From Tipula vernalis (Eukaryota; Arthropoda; Insecta; Diptera; Tipulidae): a stretch of DNA of 64,000 nt. Below are positions 1 to 11,341 of this stretch, piece by piece; within the stretch, counting starts at the first letter, position 1; every line of letters begins with the position of its first letter. The notes below the pieces were generated by a model. That model was not told the DNA's origin, made no database searches, and saw nothing but the letters and a program-made list of their open reading frames with translations. Where the stretch lies: NCBI GenBank assembly GCA_958295665.1, contig OY282560.1, forward strand, positions 20,853,653 to 20,917,652, in the 5' to 3' direction. Position numbers and translations under genes: made by a program.

Positions 1-2241
1 GACTCTGCGCTGATGATATTCTGTGTTTACAGTACGTTTGATACATGTATATATACCAAGTATATACGGCAGTTGGATTATTTCTTGTTTGTTTTGGTTC
101 TTGTATTTTTTTCAATTTCCTAAATGTGATTTTTTTAGTGGCAACATTTTTTTAAATTATGTTTAATGTAAAGGAAGCATTATAGCTACATCTAAAAAAG
201 GTAATTTTATTTAATAATGAGATGAAAATTGTTCTGTTTTTGTGTATACACCAGAACAATAATACAACATAACAAACATTTTATTTATTTTTTGGATCAA
301 TACATGAAATGAGATGAGATGTTATCATGAACGAAAAAAAAAAAAAACTTTTATCACTTTTACATAATTATGTATACATATATACATACTATACAACAGT
401 ATTTACTTAAACAGGAGTATGATGATAATAGTTTAAGCAAATATTATGAACCCATATACGCAAAAAGGTCAACCAAAATGAGCGTTTTAAGGTCAGGCAT
501 AATAAAAAGCATTTGTAGTGATTTGGTTCACTAAATATGAACACTGAAGTCATTAGATGGAATGGGCGTTAAAGTTAAAATAATTGTTTTGATATTAATG
601 GTTGAATAAGATTTGTAAGTCCTTGCTCAGGAAGAGCTTTATCAAGTTTCTTTTGTTTGGTGTTCATGCTAATTTTTTTTAGAACACCCTAATATCAGTC
701 AAATATTTAATTAATTTTTAAAACTGAAATCAATAAGCTAATTACTCGTCCCCTTCATATGACAAATATTCATTATCATTAAATACAATTTTTTACCACT
801 CTAGTAAATAACTGAAATGTTACGTCGAAAATGACATTGAACTTTTAATTGGAAACCTATATATTTAATATAAATCGATCAGACCTTATTTTTATATTTG
901 CTTTATATGTTTGGAAATTCAAGCTATAAAAATCATCTTAGTGGGAGCGTGACTCAAAGAAATGAACCAACATCTTAATTGACTTATACTAACTTGATTA
1001 GAAAATACCAGTTTATTAGATTTTCAAACATATTAACATTATTACTGGAATTGGCTGTTTGCTTTCTAACTGTGCCATTTTTATTCACGTTTTGCGATTA
1101 GTGAAATGGTCAGCAAAATTAACCTTATCTCATTTACGTCGAATTTAAAGGAATATTTATTTCAGCTGGTGCAGCATACTTATAGTTTAACTTAACAACT
1201 AAGCAGCCGCCAGCATATTATCGTAATGTTCACCGATTATAAATTTACATTTATATCTAGGTGAAAAGGATAAATCCAGTAACGACAAATTCAGCTGCTG
1301 CTTGACTCAGATATTGAAAGTCACTCTCTCGAAAGTATTTTAATTACCATATTTACCATACGCCATCAAACAATTTTTGATAACGATACTCGATCCACTA
1401 AGCAAATACAAATTCACACAAACAGCTACATTATCTCAAAACCAAACGCGTTAAATATAATACATATACCAAAACCGGGTTTTACACCGTTCTTTTTACA
1501 CGATTTTTTAATTTTTCTGTTTATTTTTTTTTACACGATGGGAAATTACGAATTCAATTAACAATTATTCACTACCGCATTCAAATCAATGCATGCGGTG
1601 TGAATTTATTTGTAACGGTTACCAGAATATACTAATAATTTCAATACGTAAATTATATTGTACACACATTATTTACTCATTCGCCATAAAACTTAAATTT
1701 AATCTAATTTAGTTTAGAATCCAGTTCTATTTAAATTTATTTTAATTTGAATTAAACTACTCTAACTAAACGAATCTAAATTAATTTTCAAAAAGTTAAA
1801 AATAAAATAAAATGAAACGTTTACAACAGAAAATAGACACACGTTCGTCCGTAGGAACGTTCAATTCTCTCTGTTGAATGTTCTTCGCACAGACTGTCAA
1901 CAAAATATTGACTGTCAATGAAAATAAATCATTAGCCAATATAAAACAAAATCGCTTTGCAACTGAAAAAGATTTATTCGCAGGTCAGACCATTTCTGAA
2001 AGATGAGATTGGTTATGCCGCACAGTGGAACAAAACTGACATTTTTTGGACAAAATAGCCCGCAGAGCGCAAAAAGTAACTTTTTCTTTAAATTAAAGCC
2101 TAGGCAGAGCTTTTATTTTATTTTTTAAAAAAATATTACCTAACCTCAAAAGTCCATAGTGATACACTAATTCTTTTGGAACACCTAAACATTTCTAATA
2201 AATGATATGGGACATAAAATGGTATATAGAGGTTTTGAAGG
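1..2241. other. AT-rich non-coding DNA, no gene seen
   Basis: No open frame with recognisable protein similarity occurs here. The DNA is strongly AT-rich with short A and T runs, for example an A run near 336-347. A short piece near 2010-2060 (a CACAGTGGAACAAAACTGAC-like string) resembles the end of a dispersed element, but no partner end was found. Confidence 0.6.
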
Positions 2242-2484
2242 TCATAGATTACAACCTCCAAAATTACAATCTCCACCATTCAAATTAGGCTTAAAAATAA
2301 AATTTGTAGAAATTAGAAACAGCAAACGACCTAGCACTAATCCTTGCGGCACCCCAACATTCACAGTTCTAAAATCACTAAAAATGCAATTAATTATAAC
2401 TCTCACTGCACTATTATCTAGGTAGGAAGCAAGCCACTTGTTTGACATACCTCTAAACTCAACATCATACAGAATAAATAGTTA
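2242..2484 (-). pseudogene. non-LTR retrotransposon reverse transcriptase, downstream part (split by Tc1-like insertion)
   Basis: Read on the minus strand, this segment encodes a stretch typical of CR1/Jockey-type RT: a YDVEFRG...WLASYL segment followed by NVGVPQGLVLG and LLFLI, which is RT motif GVPQGS-x-LGPLLF. It is the continuation of the RT piece at 4102-4184. The DNA between the two pieces is a Tc1-like element, so this was one RT frame before the insertion. After the LLFLI motif the frame diverges from the family and stops, and the YADD catalytic box is missing. The product is dead. The strand and family are clear, but the exact clade is not. Confidence 0.8.
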
Positions 2485-2513
2485 CAGTACCACGCCACTG
2501 AATTATGACCGAT
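2485..2513 (+). repeat. Tc1-like element left TIR
   Basis: Inverted match to 4073-4101 with two mismatches. TA target dinucleotide is at 2483-2484. Confidence 0.88.
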
Positions 2514-2885
2514 TGCATTTCTAAAGAATTTTGATAATTTTATGAGCACTGAGTGTTATTTTTGTTATTTTTTTCTGGGTAAAAGGATAATTATGTATCT
2601 TTTGGGTTTTCCGTATACATCTACCTTATAAAATGGGTAATCCCAAATTCCCAGATATTCATACAAAAAAGCAATTATAAATAAGTCCAAAAGTGCATTC
2701 CTTATCATTTTAGGTTTGAAGCGTGTTCGAGACAGTCATCAAAGTTATAAATATTCAAAGTGAAAAAAAGAAGTAAAATTCTGTGAGTAAGTGAAATTCA
2801 AGTAAATTATATTGGAAGTTTTGGAAAATTGAGAAGTGAAGTGAAGTTACTAATATTACCAAGTCAGTGGTATAATTTAGAGAAT

Positions 2886-3941
2886 ATGGATAAAAAATCT
2901 GAAATTTCGTCAGAAAAAAATGGGCCAGTTAATGCTTTGTTGAAAAAAATGACGTCAAGCTATGCCAAAATTGCCGGAATTGTAGGAATTTCGAAATCGT
3001 CCGTGGTCAACATTGCCAAAACTGTGCGTAGCTCAACTGATTCAACAATGGTCCCTGGGAACAAACGAGGAAATTGCCGCGGACAAAGAAAAACAACGCA
3101 GAGAACGGATAGAAGAATCATGCAGAAAGCTTTGCTAGAGCGCAGCGCACCAGCTAGGACTATTTTGAGGGATCTGAACGAAGCTGGAGCCAGAATATCG
3201 CTGAGAACATTGAAACAGCAATTCAAAGAGAATAAATAACCTTTCATGTAGGCGGCCCGCAAAAAAGCCAAAATTAACGGAAGTTATGCGCAAACGAAGA
3301 TTATATTGGGCGAAAATGCACAGCAGTTACGGGAGTGAATAAAACTAATTTTCTCCTAGGTTATCTTTAGTGACGAATGCCGGTTGGAAGCGGTTACGGA
3401 GTGTACAAAATTCGTTCGAAGGAGGCCCCACGAAAGATATTCAGACGATTGTATGGTTCGGACAGTTAAACATCCGCCCTCAGTGGTGATTTGGGACTGC
3501 ATTACAGCTGAAGGTCCGGGCCCAATATATTACGTTGAGGGAACACTGCGCTCCAATTAGTACATAGTCGTGCTGAGGAATGTTCTTCTGCCATATTTGG
3601 ATACCTTAGAACATCCCAAGGAGGAATACATCTTCATACAAGACGATGCTCCATGCCGTATCTCGAAAGCAAGCATGGATTGTTTAAGTTCGCTAGAATT
3701 GGAGGTTTTACCCTGGCCTGGCAATTCACCTGATTTTAATGCAATCGAGAATTGCTGGGCCTATTTAAAATCAAAGGTGTACAGCCGGAGAAACAACACA
3801 ATCGCTGCATTGAAGAAAAATATCGAAGAAGTGTGGAAAAACGACGATGGAATGTGAAAAATGATAAACAAATGTGTAGAAAGCATTCCTAATAGAATAC
3901 AAGCAGCAATACAGGCCAAGGGAGGAAGCACCAAATATTAA
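2886..3941 (+). pseudogene. Tc1-like transposase (DD34E), inactivated
   Basis: The start is taken at the Met encoded at 2886, because the upstream in-frame Met at 2829 precedes residues unlike the family. The N-terminal part (to 3239) contains the helix-turn-helix (IAGIVGISKSSV and an NEAGARISLRTL second helix). A catalytic first Asp lies in VIFSDE near 3360-3377. The second Asp is in FIQDDAP and the catalytic Glu in DFNAIENCW, with 34 residues between them, which is the DD34E spacing of Tc1. The C-terminus ends KGGSTKY at 3941, as in this family. Total span is about 352 codons, the usual length. In-frame stops occur at 3237, 3249, 3558 and 3855, and a frameshift lies near 3275-3350. It is therefore a pseudogene, but the reading frame is the same before and after the shifted part, which suggests moderate age. 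Confidence 0.9.
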
Positions 3942-4072
3942 AATTTAATCGAAATTTATTTTTTTAATATTAAAGCAAACATGTACCAATAAATATATGT
4001 TTTTGCAATAAAAAACAATTGCATTTCTTCTGCTTTATTTAAGGGAAAAATTAAATTTTCTAAAATTTGCTG

Positions 4073-4101
4073 ATCGGTCATAATTCAATGGCGGGGTACT
4101 G
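4073..4101 (-). repeat. Tc1-like element right TIR
   Basis: Reverse complement of the left TIR with two mismatches. It ends GGTACTG. The adjacent dinucleotide is CA rather than TA. Confidence 0.88.
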
Positions 4102-4184
4102 CAATAAAAGTTTGTGATCCACCATATCAAATGTGTTGGAAGCACTGATAAACAAACCAGCACAGAACTTACCATTGTTTAGAC
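4102..4184 (-). pseudogene. non-LTR reverse transcriptase, upstream part (other half of the split RT)
   Basis: On the minus strand this reads KFCAGLFISASNTFDMVDHK, matching the RT block usually seen as GLFIDxSKAFDxVDHKLL. The first catalytic Asp of that block is changed to Ser. The coding sense stops exactly at the Tc1-like TIR and resumes at 2482 on the other side. Upstream of 4184 the similarity is lost. Confidence 0.8.
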
Positions 4185-4645
4185 CATTATAATTGGTAAA
4201 TTCATCTATTTATTTATCTTCATTTGTTTAATTATTATTTGTCAAAACAAAATATTTGACATTATTTGTTTTCTCTTAATTAATTTGTGGTGACATCTAT
4301 CAATCAATATTACATCTTATGCTATGACTGGTACTAAATCAAAATTGCATTAATATGTACTAAAATGTAATTGGTATCATTAGTAATAAACTCATAATTT
4401 TGTCGTATAAAATACATATTTTGATTATTACAAAATATTTGGGAAACTATTCCCAAGATCGTAACAGTTTTGATGTTTTGAAACCTGTTTATTCTGCAAC
4501 GCTACAGCTGCAAACGATGAACTGACTTTAAGTCAGGCTTTCGCTGTTTAAACAATGTGTTATAAATCGATTTTTATAATAAAAACAAACCTAGCAACTT
4601 TGTTAGCCAAAGCCATAAAGGCCTGAGCGAGTAAACTTTTCACAG
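4185..4645. other. AT-rich, no feature recognised
   Basis: No protein similarity or clear repeat structure was found in this interval. Confidence 0.5.
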
Positions 4646-4754
4646 GGAAATAAATCGGAGGGGAAATCTAGAACACGCATAACACGCATTGATGACCAAG
4701 GGTCGGAAGCATTAAGTGAAACTTTAACAGATGACGGAAGTGGCGAAGAATTGA
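4646..4754 (+). other. exon-like segment (weak)
   Basis: A pyrimidine-AG acceptor-like string (ACTTTTCACAG) is followed by an open frame that reads GNKSEGKSRTRITRIDDQG and continues into an acidic stretch SETLTDDGSGEEL. It ends where a dispersed repeat starts (GAG|GTGTGG, which also resembles a splice donor). Base composition is less AT-rich than the surroundings. There is no start codon and no recognised family. It could be a host exon, a transposon fragment, or chance. Confidence 0.25.
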
Positions 4755-5370
4755 GGTGTGGCCAACACACGACTTTCTTTTATGAAAAATTCCTGCAAAC
4801 TTAAGATTTTTTTTGATTTTTTTCATGTTTTCGGTAAAGTATACATTTTTGAGATATTTGCAAAATTAATTTTTTAGTTCACGGAAGCTGGGAGCTAGGA
4901 CCTCAAAATTTATGAAAAAACTTTAAACATGAAGTTGCAGTTTGATTGGTTAAACCATATGGGCTACAAACTGACAGACATATAAACCAACAGACACCAC
5001 TTCGAAACCAAATTTTTCGGACTCAAGAACCCCAAAAATGTCAAGGTCGAAATTTAACAAGAAAATTTTTTTTCAAAAAAATTCAATTTTCTGGCCCAAG
5101 AGAATGGCCACTGCCGGTTGGCCGATTTGAACGACTAAAATTCGCTGGGACCTCCCAATTTATGAAAAAACCTTAAATATAAAGTTTCAGTTCGTATGGG
5201 TAAACCATCTGGGCTGTAGAGAAGACACAGACAGATAGACTGGCAGACACCATTTCGAAACCCACTTTTTTGGACTCAAGGGATCTCAAAACGAACAAAT
5301 CTCCAAAATTCTCAAAGTTCAAAATTTTGATGATTACTGTACTTTATTTTACTTACGTAAAAGAAAGTGT
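4753..5370 (+). repeat. dispersed 'GTGTGGCC' repeat, copy A
   Basis: It starts GAGGTGTGGCCAACACACGA then CTTTCTTTTA and ends with the inverse ACGTAAAAGAAAG, so short inverted ends (ACTTTCTTTTACG) bound it. The interior has a block (TGGTTAAACCATnTGGGCT, then CAGACAC CATTTCGAAACC, then TCGGACTCAAG) that occurs twice within this copy (4880-5060 and 5095-5300), indicating an internal tandem duplication. Related copies lie at 37713-38215, 51660-52013 (minus) and a 5' fragment at 25224-25275. It encodes no transposase, so it is probably a non-autonomous element of unknown class. Confidence 0.65.
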
Positions 5371-6236
5371 CAATGATGTACTAGTTTTCAGGAGCAGGAT
5401 CTATTCTGATGTCAAGGTTAATTCTATTAATTTTTTCAATTTTCTTGAGAAATCCTAGGAAGCGGCCAATAAAAGGCCATATATAGTATATTCTAAGTTG
5501 TCGTATGCTCTTAGCTTCTCGAGAAGTGTTTAACTTTTGAAAAAGTAATCCTGATCAGGGTTGCCTTGTTTAGGGTCTCTATGATAGCCTATCGAATAAA
5601 ATAATTTTCAGAATTTATCAGAGCATGATCGGTATAATTTCTGCCAAAGAGAAAAATCTATATTTGTTCTATACGAGTAAAATTTTAAACATAATTGTTA
5701 TTATTTCAGTATGAATTAAACTAATTCGTAACAACGCAACTTTTACACAAACACTTAAGACATACTTAAGGCCACTTAGAAAGAAGAAACTTTAAATAAG
5801 CTTACGAACATAACTTGACAAACGCAGAAGTAAAATTCTACCATTCCGGTTCGCTCTGTTAGGTGAATTTAAAATCAAATCTAAAATATGTTTGAACCAT
5901 TTCAGATTTATGAGCTGAGAAAAAAACACCATATTTAAGGGGGACAAAGCCGTTAAATGAAGGACAATCCCCTTCAAAGGAGGACACCTGGTCAGCTTGC
6001 ACTACTAAAAATAAAAATATTACAAAATATTTGCATAATGCCACATATAATAAATTACGTTCTTTAGCGGATGTCTGAGTTTAGTTCTAGATTTTGCATT
6101 TTATATTTGGGTTATTCATCTCCCTCTCCGATTTCAATTTTTTTTTTTTGTAATCGTGTTCCTACCGTGAAATAACTGGCGAACTATAGTATTTCATAGA
6201 AAATATTTCAACCTTTCAAACCAGGGTTAATGCGTG
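5371..6236. other. AT-rich, no feature recognised
   Basis: Only short open frames with no family similarity are present. Nothing supportable was seen. Confidence 0.5.
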
Positions 6237-6460
6237 TTTGGGGGAAGGGGAGGGCGTAGTTTAGCAATAGGCAACTTCAAAGTTGCAAAAATATAATTTT
6301 GATCATTTTTTTACATTACAACTTGTGTGAATAAGTAGATAACACTATCAGTGGAATTTTCGCTCATATTTAACACAAATTGTAATGTACAAAAAAATGA
6401 TTAAAATTACATTTTTTCAACTTTGAAGTTATCTAGCGGCTAATCTAGGCCCCCCCAAAA
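6237..6460. mobile_element. foldback/MITE-like element with long inverted arms
   Basis: Left arm (about 6237-6326) begins with a G-rich tract, then TTTAGCAATAGGCAACTTC and AAAGTTG. The right arm (about 6373-6460) is its approximate reverse complement, ending in a C-rich tract. About 70 bp of each arm pair, with a loop of roughly 45 bp. No coding capacity. Target duplication is not clear. Confidence 0.65.
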
Positions 6461-7094
6461 ATAAATTATGATAAAATTTAGGATGAATTATTTTCTTTCC
6501 AAAATAGTACTGTTTTTGGAAATACTCCTCTTAGAACTAAAGATACAACCATTTATGCAGGAGTCAAAAATTAGAATTTGAAAACTGTTAAAATTATCAA
6601 TACAAATAACGGGATAACCAAAGGTAAAAAAAAAAAAAAAGTTCTTCTAATTGATTTGAGGAACACGATTACAACAAAAACCTTGAAAACGGAGAGGTCC
6701 AGGTTGAAAACTTCAAAAAATTCAGTGAAATACCATGAAATGACCGATTTACTAATGAACAGATTATAATAACGGGAAATATATAAGGAACACAGCCTTC
6801 ACAAGTCACGTAGGCACAAAAAATAAATATCACAATAAGAAAGTAACAAAGCCAACGTATTTTATTTTATAAAACCTTTTACAGTGTTATTAGCCCACGA
6901 CTAAACAACAAAACTGTGTTATGTTTGCTATTTGCTAAGAACTTCACTTCGGTTATTTTAGAGGTTATGTTTCCTCATTTTAAATTTCTGTTCAGTGAAT
7001 AGATTGGTATTGAATATATCGAGGTGTCATTTGTGAACAATTTTGATTGAAATTGATAATCATTTAATAAGTAATTTTGCATTTTTATAAAGTT

Positions 7095-7206
7095 ATTTCT
7101 TTCTTAAAGCATCGTCATGCTTAGTGTTCCTTTGAAAATTTTATTTCGTATACAAAATTGGATTTTGGAGGGGCACGAAGCCTGACGATGTTTGAGAAAG
7201 AAAATC
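7095..7206. repeat. 112-bp near-perfect inverted repeat (hairpin)
   Basis: The left half (TTTCTTTCTTAAAGCATCGT onward) pairs with the right half (ACGATGTTTGAGAAAGAAAA) over about 54 bp, centred on GTATAC near 7148-7153, with only small mismatches. A single-stranded copy would fold into a long stem with almost no loop. It could be a tiny MITE or a hairpin RNA source. Confidence 0.65.
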
Positions 7207-8943
7207 AATTCACTAAGGTGCAAAATTTATTGGTTTCAGTTAAAATTATGTACGGGCTGCAATTCGATATATTTAATTTAGAATTGTTTATATTTGTACA
7301 GAGAAGTTTTCATTCAGATTTAATGTATAGAGACGACAAAAGATAATGTATTTTAAAATCCCATATGGTTTTGTTTGCGTTTCGTGGTAGGGTAGAAATC
7401 TTTATTCCCCTCTTTATACTAGAGTGACAAAGATAAAGCAATTTTTTTTTTTTTATCAAGATTTTATGGCTAAATTTTGACATCAAAAAATTAAGTATTA
7501 GCATTAACTCGATTATTTCCACATCTCAAAATTATCTAAAAAAAATTAATTATTATTTTTCGAATTTTTTCCGTTGTAAATCTAAAATTAAAAAAATTTC
7601 TCTAATAAGAGATGTAATGTTGATTTTTATTAAATTTTCTTAATTATTTCAAATACTTAAGTAAAAGGGGTAATATAAGTGTAAATCGGATGCCTTAATT
7701 TGCTTATATATTGTAACTTAAATTCTGTTAAATAAGATCTAATATTTAAAAATTGGTAATTCCTTCATGCGTGTGATAAATTCCCTCATTAGTAGAAAAG
7801 AAATTTGCTCAAATTGGATTAAAAGAGTTTTGTATGATATCCGATAACTTCAAAATAATTTAATGTTACAAAAGGTAATTTTTAAATTGTATATACAAAG
7901 TTGTTATTTTAAGTATGAAAGTATATCACTGAGACTCGTCATTAGACTGATGATCGTAGAGCTTTCCAGTAATTAACAAATCATTAAGTTTCAAATGGAA
8001 CTTTCAACAATCAGTTTGTTGAATGCCGTACCAATACTTTGACGGGGTATACAATTTGCGGAAGGTTTTCGGAAAAACTTCACAAGCATTACTACAGAAA
8101 GCTTATGTAAATTAAAAACATGACATTAGTCAAAATTACTTTTTTCAAAAGCACGTATGTAAGTTTAAAAACTAAATTTCTTCTTCTTAATATCCTTAAA
8201 ATTACCTTTAATTCCCAAACTATTTTAGTTGAAACAAATTTTTAAAAATTTCAAAATTATTGGCACAATTTTAGTATGTAGCCAGATGTCGACTGAAGTA
8301 TGTATTTTCTCGCAAATGTATAAAAATAAAGATGATTTATGTAAAAATATCGACCCTGCTTTTAATAGACAAACCAAAAGCCCTTACTTATTGATTGATT
8401 AGGATGTACGGCCAAGCATTATAGCAGGAACTCCTGGACTCCCGGGTGTACACCGTACAACCGTTTACATATAACAAAACCGAAGGATAGGATGGGATTG
8501 TTGGTTGAGACAGACTCGACCCGGTTACAGACACAGTTAGCACAAGACAACACAATTTCAAAACTACAGCTTATTCAATTACATGTTGATCCTGAAACTC
8601 ACGATTGATTTTAATCCCTTAAATAATGATTAATTCTGGAACTACATATATTATATACTGGACTAGGGAAGAGACCACTTTTAATCTTTTTAAACATTAA
8701 TGAACAAAATAAATAAATAAAAACACAATATAAGCTAAAAATTCTAAAAGAATGTTTAAAACTTAACTTTACTAAGTTAAGGTTTAAATTCAGGAAAGTG
8801 GCGCTAGAGCATTGTCTAATACAAGTAATTAACCTTTTGTTTGCGTTGCTAACATTACGAGTCTGGTTAATTAGTTTAATTCTTGATTGTGTTATCTAAA
8901 GTTTCAGAATTTGTATCGCAATATTTGTGAAAAACGTCTAAAA
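7207..8943. other. AT-rich non-coding DNA
   Basis: No gene recognised. A less AT-rich patch near 8405-8530 has no recognised similarity. The last part (about 8880-8943) is probably the 5' leader of the LINE that starts at 8944. Confidence 0.45.
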
Positions 8944-9063
8944 ATGGCTGACACTTTTCTTTGTGATGATTGCCAATTAGCTATTACTTTACAACAAGAT
9001 TTTTTGGAATGTGACAAAGGCGGAAAAAAATTTTATCCTCAATGTAAAAATATATCTGGGTAG
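8944..9063 (+). pseudogene. LINE ORF1 N-terminus with PHD-type zinc finger
   Basis: An ATG opens a 39-residue frame with CDDC, then CDKGGKKFYPQC. This is the first half of a C4HC3 PHD finger with the usual His replaced by Tyr. The second half (WYCTDLC) lies at about 9990-10010 beyond an inserted element. PHD fingers of this kind are known in ORF1 proteins of CR1-like non-LTR retrotransposons. The frame ends in TAG at 9061, just before the insertion. ORF1 proteins bind RNA and form particles with the element RNA, but this copy is dead. Confidence 0.65.
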
Positions 9064-9092
9064 CATATAACCAGAGCACCCTGTGTTTTATA

Positions 9093-9946
9093 GAGCCATA
9101 ATCAAAAAATCTGAGCTTTTATAAGGGAATTAGAAACGACGAAAAAACGACACTTTTCATAGTAAAACACACAAAACATATGGGAAATCACTTTTTTTCC
9201 TAAGACAAATTTTTAAATGAAAACGTTACAAATTCTTAATTATGATTTCTGAGATACTTTCATAAATGTTTGAATTTTAAATCGTTTTTATTTTCTTGTA
9301 ATAATTGATTTATTTAAACCAAAAAATTAAAAAAAATGTATAACAACAGAATTCTGGTCAAATTGAAATAAAAGCTTACTACGATTCGTTTGGTTATTAA
9401 GTCAATATACATTACATAGATGGCAGTGATGGCCGTAAAAATTTGGAAAAATCGTACCAAAAATTACCACCTGGGGAAATTTTAAGTTCAAAAATTGTAG
9501 GAAAAGCAAAACAAATTCACAAAATATAGGAACGTGTGATAATTTTGGGATTAAATAATTTTTTTTCGTATTTTTCCGTAATCATTTTAGACATCTTACG
9601 TACACTAGCAAGACTAAAGATAAATTTAGCAAGTATTATTTTAATTTGTCAGAGCCAACTTTGATGTATTTTTACAAAATGAAAGTTCGAAAAAATATAT
9701 TTTAGAAATAATTTAATTTTAATATTTCTGCAATTAATATTTACTTAATACCAATAGTCTTCTTGTATATTGTTCTTAAAGATATGTAGAAAACTTTTAT
9801 ATAAACATTTTATAATATTTTTGGTTTTTTCATTGAATAACTTGAAGCTAAAAAACACCATCTTTACTATGGATTCCTAAGGAAATCAGTGAAAAGTTAT
9901 ACCACTAAAAAAGCTTCTAAAAAATACGTCATTAAGATTATGGCTC
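9093..9946. mobile_element. non-autonomous TIR element (TA/TATA target) inside LINE ORF1
   Basis: The ends are the inverted pair GAGCCATAATC (9093-9103) and its complement (9936-9946), each flanked by TATA (9089-9092, 9947-9950). This fits a TA-type duplication of the IS630-Tc1-mariner superfamily. The 854-bp interior has no significant coding frame. It splits the two halves of the PHD finger. TIRs are short, so the class assignment is tentative. Confidence 0.65.
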
Positions 9947-9955
9947 TATACTCTA

Positions 9956-10382
9956 GAAGGCTCTGATATAACACGTCTGGGAAGTTCCCCGAAATGGTAT
10001 TGTACTGATCTCTGTCGTAATTCAATACCTAAAATTAATGAGGAAAATGGTTTAAATGTTAACCCTGATTTACAAACTGTTACTGCAAAAAAAGTATGGC
10101 TAAACGTAATACTAATGTGGTAAAGGATATGATTACATCTCTTCCAACTCAACTCCAGGAAGTGTTCAATATTGTTAATAATCTTGGCAAAATGTTAGAT
10201 GAGATGCAGGAGGCTCAAGTCAAGTTGGAAGGTAGAGTCACCATAATGGAATGTTGCTGAAAGAAAAACTAAAATTTAATTCTATCTGGAATACCCAATA
10301 ATACTGTACAGTTGGTTAAAACTGTTATAGATCATATCGTTACTGATTTAAGCAACATAACTTATGATTTTTGTTTATCCTC
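9956..10382 (+). pseudogene. LINE ORF1 remainder: PHD second half and coiled coil
   Basis: From about 9956 the frame reads GSDITRLGSSPKWYCTDLC, the C-terminal half of the PHD finger. A +1-shifted frame from 10096 (MAKRNTNVVKDM...) contains heptad-like Leu/Val spacing (LQEVFNIVNNLGKMLDEM), a probable coiled coil, and stops at 10260. A third frame then reads LILSGIPNNTV, a segment common downstream of the coiled coil in these ORF1 proteins. Two frameshifts therefore break it. It is the middle of the element that continues with EN/RT remnants at 10384. Confidence 0.6.
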
Positions 10383-10383
10383 T

Positions 10384-11341
10384 AAACTCTAAATCTACAT
10401 ATATCTGACCACAAATTTATTTACCTTAGATTTCAAACAGAAATTTTTTTTTAAGTCAATCCCTACTGTTAATACTAAACATGTATTAAATTATGATTTG
10501 GTTGATGGAGATCCTATATGGAATAGTATTGATGAAATTAAACATTTTGAATCATTGACTAAACAACTTAGTAATGTAATACAAAAATGTAGTGTTGTTA
10601 TAAATTCGAGAGTAAAAAAAAATGTATAAAACCTTGGATGACTGATAGGAAGACTTAGGAAGTATTGTTCAGACATGTTTAAGTTTTACAAACAAAAATA
10701 TTTTCTAAGCATATTTGAGAATAATTTTGATAAACCGAAGGTGCTTTGGAACAATTTTAATAAATTTATATTAAACAGGCAACTTCGTATTAAAATTATT
10801 GAGTTGATAGTAAATGGCAATATTGTAAGAAACGATATGAAAATTGTTAAAATCTTCAATAATTATTTCATCAATAGCGTGTCTGATTTATTTGTCAATC
10901 TGCAATTCCGAAATACAACATGTTTTGATTATATGCATTACAGCATAACGCAACCCGTTTCGCTAGAAGATGTATCTTCAATACTAATCATACGAATTTG
11001 GTTTTACCTCAAGAATTCTAACACAACAGCAGCGTGCCTGAAACTTACGAATTCCTTAAGTCTAGAAATCGAAAAAAAGAATTTTGAACCTGTTTTATTC
11101 TTGAACTTAAGCAAAGCGTTTGATTCCATAAATCATAAAATTTTATTGTTAAAATTAGCAAAAATGAATATGACAGATAATCAAATAAAATTTTTCGAAA
11201 TACACCTAAACAACTTGTAGAAATAAACGGAATTCAAAGAAATTTAGAAACAGTCAGTTTAGGAGTCCCACAAGGCTCCTTACTGGGTCCAACTTTGTTT
11301 AAAATATTTATAAACGATTTGATGACTTCATATCATAATTG
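10384..11341 (+). pseudogene. LINE ORF2 remnant (endonuclease end, linker, RT)
   Basis: It opens with the last APE endonuclease motif (ISDHKFIYLRF), skips most of the endonuclease, and continues with the linker (KPWMTDR near 10620-10645, then the long frame 10675-11220). RT block A reads FLNLSKAFDSINHKILLLKL near 11100-11157, with Asp-to-Asn at the first catalytic residue. After a stop at 11218 a shifted frame gives LGVPQGSLLGPTLFKIFIND near 11262-11320. The copy ends abruptly before the YADD box. This fits a 5'-to-3' CR1/Jockey-like element with large internal deletions and a 3' truncation. Confidence 0.78.

Larger units (their letters stand above)
2485..4101 (+). mobile_element. Tc1-like DNA transposon, 1.6 kb, with terminal inverted repeats
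   Basis: The ends are inverted repeats of about 29 bp (2485-2513 and 4073-4101), beginning CAGTACC and differing at two positions. A TA dinucleotide lies just outside the left end (2483-2484). The right flank reads CA, so the TA duplication has decayed on that side. The size of 1617 bp and the internal transposase frame fit the Tc1 branch of IS630-Tc1-mariner. The element sits inside a minus-strand reverse-transcriptase frame. Its transposase carries several stops, so it cannot move itself. Confidence 0.9.

Noticed and set aside
4946..5176. 76-codon open frame inside GTGTGGCC repeat copy A
   Set aside because: Not conserved in the other copies of the repeat.
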